NCBI GenBank assembly: GCA_039024315.1 | Contig: JBCCQN010000337.1 | Span: 1 to 5,263, forward strand | Length of the DNA stretch: 5,263 nt | Direction of reading: 5' to 3' | From: JBCAWW01 sp039024315 | GTDB taxonomy: Bacteria > Bacteroidota > Bacteroidia > J057 | Shown: in pieces, positions 1 through 5,263 of the stretch | How the letters are laid out: the number at the start of each line of letters is the position of its first letter | Position numbering within the stretch: the stretch's first letter is position 1 | Notes under the pieces: generated by a model | What the model was told of the DNA's origin: nothing | Database searches by the model: none | What the model saw: only the letters and a program-made list of their open reading frames with translations | Position numbers and translations under genes: made by a program

Positions 1-486
1 AACAATCTTTACCGCTGGCAACCTCAAATTGGCCGCATTTTGATCGTTAGGACCTGCTATTGGCAGCATTTGCCGGATAGTCTGTATGCCATAAAAAATT
101 CCGGAGGCGCTATTGGCACTGACTCTAATTGCGTTTTTGTCGATGCTTAGATGATAAGCTTCTGGAGATTCGATACGTTCATCGCGCCTGAGGATTACCG
201 CATTATTGTTGAGCTCGCTATCGTCTAGGGTCTTGACTGGTAAAGGGAGTCCGGTGGATTTACGGATGATTTGGGCAAGCTGCGATCCGATTTGTAGGAG
301 GTCGGCGTCCCCTGCGGGAACGATAAAACAACTTTGCTCATCAAATTGAAAATAACCATCCTGCCAACTCAATTCAGTGGGGGCAGGAATGATACTAGTA
401 GGTTGGACAATAGCTTGGGAAGAAGAGCCTGCCTCACAGGCTGAGAGAAATACAATACTAAGACAGATGAGAAAGAGGTTCCGCAT
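1..486 (-). CDS. GH20 beta-N-acetylhexosaminidase lipoprotein, N-terminal part (cut by the window edge)
   Basis: Reading the minus strand from the ATG at 484-486 gives 162 codons with no stop, running off the left edge. Residues 1-17 (MRNLFLICLSIVFLSAC) are a lipoprotein signal peptide with lipobox LSAC and acylated Cys17, so the protein is probably membrane anchored. Residues from about 33 (IIPAPTELSW) to 162 fit the GH20 N-terminal alpha/beta domain (Glyco_hydro_20b). The clearest part is 111-142, where YHLSIDKNAIRVSA is followed by SGIFYGIQTIRQMLP, the family's standard end of this domain. The visible part stops at LPAVKIV, just where the catalytic barrel should start, so the catalytic Asp-Glu pair cannot be checked. 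Family knowledge: these enzymes release terminal GlcNAc (or GalNAc) by substrate-assisted catalysis. It lies 215 bp downstream of a GH18 gene on the same strand, which suggests the GlcNAc-releasing step of chitin use. The family call is firm; the substrate is inferred. Confidence 0.9.
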   Translation of the reverse strand, partial: MRNLFLICLSIVFLSACEAGSSSQAIVQPTSIIPAPTELSWQDGYFQFDEQSCFIVPAGDADLLQIGSQLAQIIRKSTGLPLPVKTLDDSELNNNAVILRRDERIESPEAYHLSIDKNAIRVSANSASGIFYGIQTIRQMLPIAGPNDQNAANLRLPAVKIV

Positions 487-507
487 TCGGGGCTGTTTTT
501 GACTAAA

Positions 508-539
508 CAATGTTAGTAAAAAAACAATCCTCGTACCAA
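508..539 (-). promoter_or_regulatory. Candidate Bacteroidota-type promoter for the GH20 gene
   Basis: On the minus strand a TTG (537-539) lies 21 bases before TAACATTG (508-515), which matches the -7 consensus TAnnTTTG at all but one of its fixed positions. Spacing to the TTG fits the -33/-7 arrangement known in Bacteroides. Transcription would start near 500, giving a leader of roughly 14 nt before the ATG at 484-486. No Shine-Dalgarno sequence precedes the start, as is usual in this phylum. The motif is short and AT-rich, so a chance match is possible. Confidence 0.35.
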
Positions 540-553
540 TTCAAAGCCGAAAG

Positions 554-571
554 CCTCCGCAAATGCGGAGG
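554..571 (-). terminator. GC-rich hairpin between the GH18 and GH20 genes, possible terminator
   Basis: A perfect 7 bp inverted repeat (CCTCCGC and GCGGAGG on the plus strand) encloses a 4-base loop. Read on the minus strand it lies about 130 bp after the GH18 stop and before the candidate GH20 promoter, so it could end the LRR-GH18 transcript. The 3' flank on that strand is only moderately T-rich (GCTTTCGGCTTTG), with no clean U-tract. It is therefore not a textbook intrinsic terminator. It could instead be an RNA processing or stability element, or a copy of a dispersed palindromic repeat. Confidence 0.4.
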
Positions 572-701
572 GGCGACTAAATGGTGAATGTTTGTCGTGT
601 TTGAAGAGAACTAAGTAATTGTATCATGATAGTGCTGTGTCTCTTCCCTTTTATGTACGGGAGCTTATTAAAAAAGTTTTATATCTAGAGACATTTCTGC
701 T

Positions 702-1904
702 TCAATATTTTACCATTTTCTGTTGTAGTACTTGATCTTGGTATTGAAGGCGTAGGTGGTAAAGACCAGCAGCCAACTCACTAGTGGGAACTTCCATTTG
801 ATTTTGGCCATTAAGTAACTGCCCTCTTTTGACGATTCGACCCTGCATATCCCAAAGGGACCATTCGAGCGCTAGGCCGGAATCAGTGAATAATTTAAAA
901 GAGGATTGAAATGGATTAGGACCAATTGAGAGTTGCTCCTGCCAATTCCCTTCAATACTACTACTGATATTGATACTTTCGTCAATAACAGAAAGTAAGG
1001 AGTAGTCCTGATATTGGCCGAAGGCGTCTTGCCCTATCTCCCAAATCATGATGCCATCACAAGACTGTAATGCCAAAGCCGTCTTACTGCGAATCGTAAG
1101 GATACCATTATAATAGCGTTGGCCAACTTGATCTATCCAGGCGTAGGCCGTATCCTGTTCCACCATACCGGCATACCTAAAAGCACTGCCACCATTAGAA
1201 AAGTCATAGCCGTAGAAAGGCACACCCAGCACCATTTGTTCTTGTGATAATCCTTGCCCCTGCCAATAAGTGATACTTTGGGTCGCAAAGCTATAAGGAG
1301 AGTGTGGCCCTGGATTATTGGGAGCCCAAGGGCCAGTAAGATCGTAAGCCATCAAATTGATCCAATCATAGGCTTGGAGTGCAGGATCGCTTATCTCCGG
1401 ATATCGATAAGTACCCGGTAAAGCCGCCGTCAGGCCAAGGCCGTGTATATCAACTGAGTCTCGCAAGGCGAGGACAAAGGGGCTATACAAACTATTAACA
1501 TTGCTCCACTCTAAGTCGATATCTAATCCATCTAATTGATATTGATTGGCATAGGCTATTAAGGATTGGACGAAGCCTCCTAGCTTATCTGGCTGCATAA
1601 ATTTGTTGTAAGCAGCTGCCCATTCTGCATTTACCGCTCCTCCTGCAATGGAGATATAAATCTGGATATTGGGATTTACTTGCCTTGCTTTCTGGATGAT
1701 AGGATTGATATCGGCTCCGGCAATAGACCAATTGCCCAAAGTATCGGGATTGAGAAAGGCTAGGTTGAGATGCGTCAGTTTCTCGTAGGCAAGTTGATCG
1801 TTGAGGCTAAAGCGATAGGAAGGCAAATAGCCTACTACTTTGGGAGCCTGAGCCTGAAGCGTAATTTGACCCAATAGCAAAAAGAGTAGCAGAGTCCAGC
1901 GCAT
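702..1904 (-). CDS. Secreted GH18 chitinase-type glycoside hydrolase with T9SS sorting domain
   Basis: 400 residues. A signal peptide (1 to about 20, hydrophobic core LLLFLLL, likely cut after AQA) leads into a GH18 barrel (about 22-312). The barrel shows VVGYLPSY at strand 1, SIAGGA (85-90) at strand 3, and the full catalytic motif DGLDIDLE at 125-132 with Asp125, Asp128, Asp130 and the acid Glu132. It also has NLMAYDL (183-189) with the conserved Met-Ala-Tyr-Asp, LGVPFYGYDF (226-235), and IMIWEI (285-290) carrying the aglycon-site Trp288. All core catalytic positions are present, so activity is expected: endo- or processive cleavage of chitin-like beta-1,4-GlcNAc chains with retention, through the substrate N-acetyl group. 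The stretch between strands 7 and 8 is short, so a full chitin-insertion domain looks absent, and there is no separate carbohydrate-binding module. Residues 326-400 are a type A T9SS tail. The ATG follows the LRR gene stop by 14 bp, implying co-transcription. An endo-beta-N-acetylglucosaminidase is the main alternative. Confidence 0.93.
   Translation of the reverse strand: MRWTLLLFLLLGQITLQAQAPKVVGYLPSYRFSLNDQLAYEKLTHLNLAFLNPDTLGNWSIAGADINPIIQKARQVNPNIQIYISIAGGAVNAEWAAAYNKFMQPDKLGGFVQSLIAYANQYQLDGLDIDLEWSNVNSLYSPFVLALRDSVDIHGLGLTAALPGTYRYPEISDPALQAYDWINLMAYDLTGPWAPNNPGPHSPYSFATQSITYWQGQGLSQEQMVLGVPFYGYDFSNGGSAFRYAGMVEQDTAYAWIDQVGQRYYNGILTIRSKTALALQSCDGIMIWEIGQDAFGQYQDYSLLSVIDESINISSSIEGNWQEQLSIGPNPFQSSFKLFTDSGLALEWSLWDMQGRIVKRGQLLNGQNQMEVPTSELAAGLYHLRLQYQDQVLQQKMVKY
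705..929 (-). other. T9SS type A C-terminal sorting domain of the GH18 protein
   Basis: Residues 326-400 start with SIGPNPFQSSFKL and continue through LWDMQGRIVKRG and ELAAGLYHLRLQ to the terminal QQKMVKY. This is the usual order of a type A sorting domain: NPnPf near its start, a D-x-x-G-R turn, an aGlY strand, and a short basic end. Such tails are recognised by the type IX secretion machinery at the outer membrane and are normally removed, leaving the enzyme on the cell surface or released. The machinery genes are not in this window. Confidence 0.88.
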
Positions 1905-1918
1905 AAAAGAATAAGTAG

Positions 1919-3577
1919 TTAGTCGAATATGATTTTTTCTAGGCGAGTTTCGCCGGCATCGGTATAGAGTATCACATGATACAAACCAGCAGGTAACTGC
2001 CTCAAATCAAAATAATCAAAGAAATCGAATTCTTCGCGCTTCTGCCGATAAACCAAGCTCCCCTTGGCGTCAATAAAATCTAGCTGATTGATAAAAATGA
2101 GTTCTTCGTTTTGTTCGAGTCTGAGCGTTCCCCGACTAGGGTTAGGAAAAAGACGATACTCAAAAGCCTCAGGCGCCGGTTTCTGCTCACAGGCTAGCTC
2201 GATCTCTGAATGATTGTTGCAGCCAGCAAGGTTATTTTCCACACTGAGAAAGTCTGGATTACGCTCTAATAGGCTACAAACGCCTTGGACCTCACATTGA
2301 CTAAGCTGAGGATTGTTATTGATAAATACCGTATCAATAGTAGCCACCCGCTCTATCGCACTGATGTCATTGAGGACGGGATTACCAACTAGGCCCAAAA
2401 GGCTAAGGGAATTACGGCCTAAAAATTCCAAGCCACTCAGGCTTTGTAGATTTTGATTGCCTAGCAAGAGAAGGCTAGCATCCAATTGTACCAATTGATC
2501 CATGCCTCTTAAATCGGTGATCAGCGGGCAGGAATCGATATATAGGTTAAAGTAGATACGCGTCAAATTATCAAGACCTTGTAGACTTGTAAGTTGGGGG
2601 CAATCTCTCAGTTGGATCGCGCTTGCTTCCTCAAGGCTTTGCAAGCCATTTAAACTCTCAAACTGATCACAGCCGGTGACACTCAAGCCATAGCCGTAGA
2701 TATTTTTGATAGCGTCCAAGCCTAGGCAATTTTTGATTTTGGGGTTGCGCCAAATCAGTAATCCATCTCCTACGGTTTGCAAGCTTTCCAATCCAAGCAA
2801 GCTTTCCAGCGAGGGATTAAAAAGTAGGATCACTCGTTTGCCCACTCTTTCTAAGGCATTGAGCCCTTGTAGGTTTTTGAGCTCCGGACTTTCTTCTACT
2901 TGCAGAAATTCATCTATCACTCGTAAGCTTTCCAAACCGCTAAAATCTTCAAGCTTGGGATTCCCATTGACATCTAAGCTGCCGCCTAAAGAATCTAAGG
3001 CTCCTAGGCCATTGAAGCTTTGCAGATTGTCGTTGACCTTTACTAGAAGGCTTTGACCAATTTTCTCTAGGCTCCCCAATCCAGTTAGGTCAGTAAGCGC
3101 ATTATCCCAGAAAAGCCACAAATTACCTCCGATCGTTTCCAGTCCGTCTAGTCCTTGCAGACTGCTTAAGACTGGATTACTTTCAATTTTGCAATCTGCT
3201 CCGATATGGGTGAGCTTTTCTAAGCCTTGCAGATTTTGCAGAGAGGGGTTATCCTCAATCACGAGTTCTGTGCCTACTTGAAATAAGCTATCTAAACCAT
3301 TGAAGTTGACCAATGCATCATTGCCACGCACAAATAATTGTAGCCGTATCGTCCTAATTTGATTCAAGCCACTTAGATCAACTATGTCATTCGAGGAAAC
3401 GATGAATAGATTTTCTTTTAAGTGGCTACAATTAGGGTACTGTTGTTTAAAGGCGTCTACTTCTGCCTGGCTGCTAAATACTACATCATCATCGGGGCAT
3501 TGTGTGAGTCCTAATGCGGGTAAAAAGCTAAGTGAAAAAAGTAGAAAATAGGTGTGAATAGTAGTGAGTGTCTTCAT
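1919..3577 (-). CDS. Secreted leucine-rich-repeat (receptor L domain-like) protein with T9SS sorting domain
   Basis: 552 residues. Residues 1-26 are a signal peptide (FLLFSLSFLPALGLTQ). A short N-terminal cap follows, with Cys27 and Cys50 flanking FSSQAEVDAFKQQYPNC, a common opening of Bacteroidota LRR proteins. Residues about 56-430 form a solenoid of about fifteen repeats with consensus LxIxxNPxLxxLxGLexLxxIGxx. A cap with Cys428, Cys434, Cys453 and Cys463 closes it, and residues 474-552 are a type A T9SS tail. The protein should be exposed on the cell surface or released. LRR and receptor L folds usually bind proteins or glycans; no catalytic motif is visible, so it is most likely a binding or adhesion protein. 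The GH18 gene begins 14 bp after its stop, so the two are probably one transcript, which hints at a role in substrate contact. The upstream NFACT gene ends 59 bp before it. The family call is firm; the ligand is unknown. Confidence 0.9.
   Translation of the reverse strand: MKTLTTIHTYFLLFSLSFLPALGLTQCPDDDVVFSSQAEVDAFKQQYPNCSHLKENLFIVSSNDIVDLSGLNQIRTIRLQLFVRGNDALVNFNGLDSLFQVGTELVIEDNPSLQNLQGLEKLTHIGADCKIESNPVLSSLQGLDGLETIGGNLWLFWDNALTDLTGLGSLEKIGQSLLVKVNDNLQSFNGLGALDSLGGSLDVNGNPKLEDFSGLESLRVIDEFLQVEESPELKNLQGLNALERVGKRVILLFNPSLESLLGLESLQTVGDGLLIWRNPKIKNCLGLDAIKNIYGYGLSVTGCDQFESLNGLQSLEEASAIQLRDCPQLTSLQGLDNLTRIYFNLYIDSCPLITDLRGMDQLVQLDASLLLLGNQNLQSLSGLEFLGRNSLSLLGLVGNPVLNDISAIERVATIDTVFINNNPQLSQCEVQGVCSLLERNPDFLSVENNLAGCNNHSEIELACEQKPAPEAFEYRLFPNPSRGTLRLEQNEELIFINQLDFIDAKGSLVYRQKREEFDFFDYFDLRQLPAGLYHVILYTDAGETRLEKIIFD
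1922..2158 (-). other. T9SS type A C-terminal sorting domain of the LRR protein
   Basis: Residues 474-552 begin YRLFPNPSRGTLRL and include DFIDAKGSLVYR, LPAGLYHVILY and the end RLEKIIFD. This follows the same order of landmarks as the tail of the neighbouring GH18 protein. An aromatic-acidic run, FDFFDYFDL (517-525), sits where this family usually has a more ordinary strand. The tail marks the protein for export across the outer membrane by the type IX system. Confidence 0.88.
2288..3412 (-). repeat. Coding tandem repeats with 72 bp (24-residue) period
   Basis: The Gly of the repeated x-Gly-Leu step falls at residues 70, 94, 118, 142, 166, 190, 214, 238, 262 and 286, an exact 24-residue spacing over ten repeats. 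It then falls at 311, 334, 358, 382 and (as Ala) 407, with one-residue slips. The repeats are similar in protein but clearly diverged in DNA, so they look like an old solenoid under selection and not a recent tandem expansion. Confidence 0.85.
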
Positions 3578-3636
3578 AGCTAAAGTAAAAGGGTGTCTTA
3601 GTCTGATTCACGTTGGTCGCTGTGCTAGCGTTGGGT

Positions 3637-5220
3637 CTATTTTCCGGGCTCCACCATAATCACTTCCTCTCGATCTACCGCTACTAATCCGGGCGGATCG
3701 CCTTTACGTTTTCGGATGTATTTTCGGGTGGTGTATTGCACGGGTACCAGAGAATCCGTTTTTCGTTTTGAATAGAAGGCCGCTAGTCTAGCGGCATATT
3801 CTAGCACATCCATCGGGATGGGATGCCCCGGTCGCTTGCGGATGATTACATGCGAACCCGTTACATCCTTAGCGTGCAGCCAGAGGTCTTCTTTATTGGC
3901 AAATTTGAAGCTAAGCTGATCATTGTTTGCCGCTCCTTTGCCCACAAAAATCTCGTAGCCTTGATGCTTAAATGTTCGGTATGGGATGCGCTTTTGGCCT
4001 TGGGTTTCTCCGCTCTTGCTGAGGGCTTTGTACAACTTTCGTAGCGTATTGATTTTGCTATAATCAAAGCCGTTGGACCCTAAAATCAATTCGTCCGGAG
4101 GAACAAGGCTTCTAAACATCTCTTGTTGCTCTTCCCCTTCAAGCAGGCGCTCTTCTAGTTCATTGAGTTGCTCTTTGAGGTACTTGAGCTTGCCTCTTCT
4201 TTGCTTATGTTTACTGTAATATTTCTTGGCGTTTTCCTGAGGATTGAGGCGAGGATCTAGTTTGATGGTAATCTTCTCACCTGTATAAAAGTCGTCCAAC
4301 TCTACCGACTTCAATTTGGCTTCAATCGCATGCAAATTGGCCATCAGGAGGTGCCCAATCTCTTCGGGATTACGATCGGTTTCGAGGATATGGACGTTTT
4401 TGCGATAAGACTCGTAAGTGCGTTGGAGTTTTTGATAGGGCTTACTGATAGCGCGTTCAGTAGCACTGTACATTTGGCGATAACTCGAGTATTGATAGTA
4501 AGCTCTAATAAACAGCTGTAAGGCGTCTATGATTCCCTCTACGGGAACGCCCAGCCCATCCTCCGGTTTGAAAGGCACAAAGCGAATCCGATTGGACTCT
4601 TTTCTGAGATACCAAAGCTGGTCTTGAGATTCGTCTATCAATTGCTGCAAGACCTGCCCAAAATCACTGCGCTCCTTCATTCTGGCTAGCACGGCTCTGG
4701 CAAACTTCCTTTCGAAGATAGGGGAGATCGTTCGCAAAGCGTGCAAAACACTGGTCTCATCCATCACAGGTTCTGCTTCAAGGCCAGCCTCATTCCATTC
4801 TCCCGGCTCGATAACAAAATCTCGATCTTCTTCCTGTTGTTGCTTGAATAAGGCTAGCGTTTCGCCTCCTTGTCTGAGGATGGCGTTACTGGCCGGACCA
4901 TGCAGCTTGAAGATAAATTGAAAGTCCTCCTCCAAATTCATCAGCATGATACGCTCCTGCGGGACTGCTTGAAAATCTGTGATAGCCAAGCCCTGAATCT
5001 GAGGAAATAGATCCGCCACATTGCGTCTTGCTCTAGCAAACTCTGGGAAGGGTACCAAATAGGTCAAGGGGGTATGACAACCGACTCTGAGAACTCCACT
5101 TTCTAGCTCAATAACCAGCTCGTCTTTATTTTGGGTAAAGCAAGCCTGTACTTTTTCAGACTGATGTTTTTCAGTAAGCGCTTTGGCGAGTGCCTTGAGA
5201 CTATAATAGTGAAAGTGCAT
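3637..5220 (-). CDS. rqcH: NFACT-family ribosome quality-control protein (RqcH/Rqc2/FbpA type)
   Basis: 527 residues, somewhat shorter than B. subtilis RqcH (about 570). Residues 1 to about 140 are an NFACT-N domain, with QNKDELVIEL near 30-39, QERIM at 88-92 and HGPASNAIL at 107-115. A helix-hairpin-helix segment (about 160-200, ISPIFERKFAR) follows. Next is a long charged coiled coil (about 245-370), interrupted by LDPRLNPQENAKKYYSKH (321-338), a family hallmark. Residues about 412-524 are NFACT-R, with IFVGKGAANND, DLWLHAKDVTGSHVIIR (445-461) and the basic VQYTTRKYIRKRKGDPPG (494-511). Family role: binding 50S subunits with stalled peptidyl-tRNA and recruiting tRNA to add C-terminal Ala tails that mark nascent chains for degradation; cytoplasmic. 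Compared from memory with B. subtilis, Asp97-Arg98 becomes Glu89-Arg90, and Glu-Ile-Met (121-123) becomes Lys105-Leu-His, so tailing activity is less certain. The ATG at 5218-5220 fits the family's N-terminus. Family call firm; the symbol is by homology. Confidence 0.92.
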   Translation of the reverse strand: MHFHYYSLKALAKALTEKHQSEKVQACFTQNKDELVIELESGVLRVGCHTPLTYLVPFPEFARARRNVADLFPQIQGLAITDFQAVPQERIMLMNLEEDFQFIFKLHGPASNAILRQGGETLALFKQQQEEDRDFVIEPGEWNEAGLEAEPVMDETSVLHALRTISPIFERKFARAVLARMKERSDFGQVLQQLIDESQDQLWYLRKESNRIRFVPFKPEDGLGVPVEGIIDALQLFIRAYYQYSSYRQMYSATERAISKPYQKLQRTYESYRKNVHILETDRNPEEIGHLLMANLHAIEAKLKSVELDDFYTGEKITIKLDPRLNPQENAKKYYSKHKQRRGKLKYLKEQLNELEERLLEGEEQQEMFRSLVPPDELILGSNGFDYSKINTLRKLYKALSKSGETQGQKRIPYRTFKHQGYEIFVGKGAANNDQLSFKFANKEDLWLHAKDVTGSHVIIRKRPGHPIPMDVLEYAARLAAFYSKRKTDSLVPVQYTTRKYIRKRKGDPPGLVAVDREEVIMVEPGK

Positions 5221-5234
5221 TGGGTAAATTTCCG

Positions 5235-5242
5235 TAGTTTTG
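5235..5242 (+). promoter_or_regulatory. Bacteroidota -7 promoter element for a divergent plus-strand gene
   Basis: TAGTTTTG matches the TAnnTTTG -7 consensus exactly and lies four bases before an ATG at 5247, implying a very short or absent 5' leader. No TTG sits at the expected -33 distance; the nearest (5220-5222) is only 12 bases upstream. The element lies in the 26 bp between the NFACT start and this ATG. The position and exact match are persuasive, but the missing -33 box lowers certainty. Confidence 0.5.
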
Positions 5243-5246
5243 CCCC

Positions 5247-5263
5247 ATGAAACAAACCTTCCT
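5247..5263 (+). CDS. Probable start of a divergent gene (first codons only)
   Basis: An ATG at 5247 opens a plus-strand frame reading MKQTF before the window ends. It follows a perfect TAnnTTTG element by four bases, and a Met-Lys start is typical of real genes. With five codons visible, no product can be named. If real, it is transcribed divergently from the NFACT gene with only 26 bp between the two start codons. Confidence 0.45.

Noticed and set aside
638..693. Inverted repeat TGTCTCT (638-644) and AGAGACA (687-693) after the GH18 gene
   Set aside because: A 7 bp match with a 42-base spacer is expected about once by chance in a gap of this size, and the inner sequence does not extend the stem.
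2706..3056. Plus-strand open frame of 116 codons opposite the LRR gene
   Set aside because: Its Ser/Leu/Lys/Pro-rich product mirrors the repeated codons of the LRR array on the other strand. It has no signal, domain or promoter of its own.
3580..3587. TACTTTAG on the minus strand just before the LRR start as a promoter
   Set aside because: It has one mismatch to TAnnTTTG, no TTG at the -33 distance, and ends only two bases before the ATG, so transcription would start inside or after the start codon.
3578..3636. Short hairpin (CGCT...AGCG) between the NFACT and LRR genes as a terminator
   Set aside because: The stem is only 4 bp with no following T-tract. The 59 bp gap may simply be read through.
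3823..4067. Open frames on both strands within the NFACT gene's conserved C-terminal half
   Set aside because: They overlap the well-conserved NFACT-R coding region in other frames and their products resemble no known family.
4330..4521. Plus-strand open frame of 63 codons inside the NFACT gene
   Set aside because: It lies antisense to the conserved coiled-coil region, with no promoter-like element or recognisable product.
1..5263. A hidden novel defence, mobile or RNA-based system
   Set aside because: Almost all the window is accounted for by four well-supported genes of known families. I found no transposase, recombinase, tRNA, direct-repeat array or structured RNA on either strand.

Overview
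The window reads as an ordinary but coherent piece of a Bacteroidota chromosome. Three signs point there. Two proteins end in a type A C-terminal sorting domain of the type IX secretion system (T9SS), which is essentially confined to this phylum. The start codons lack Shine-Dalgarno sequences. Matches to the phylum's TAnnTTTG promoter element also lie just before start codons, at the right edge and before the glycoside hydrolase family 20 (GH20) gene. The mid-range base composition and protein style would fit Saprospiria or a related environmental group, but that placement is a guess.

Layout, following transcription from right to left on the minus strand. At 3637-5220 is an NFACT-family protein, the RqcH/Rqc2 type of ribosome-associated quality-control factor. 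After a 59 bp gap comes a secreted leucine-rich-repeat protein (1919-3577) with fifteen repeats of about 24 residues, a cysteine-containing C-terminal cap and a T9SS tail. Only 14 bp later a secreted GH18 chitinase-type enzyme begins (702-1904), also with a T9SS tail. A 215 bp intergenic region follows, with a GC-rich perfect hairpin (554-571) and a candidate promoter. Then comes the first 162 codons of a GH20 beta-N-acetylhexosaminidase lipoprotein (1-486), cut by the left edge. At the right edge, 17 bases of a probable divergent plus-strand gene begin at 5247 behind a perfect TAnnTTTG element.

How they may work together. The GH18 enzyme would cut chitin or another GlcNAc polymer at the cell surface. 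The GH20 lipoprotein would trim the oligosaccharides to GlcNAc. The leucine-rich-repeat protein, very likely co-transcribed with the chitinase, is a plausible surface binding or adhesion partner, though nothing in its sequence proves a chitin ligand. The NFACT gene is probably an unrelated housekeeping neighbour. I see no RNA gene, mobile element, CRISPR array, toxin-antitoxin pair or defence system. The points most worth a second look are the LRR-chitinase pairing and the altered tRNA-contact region of the NFACT protein.
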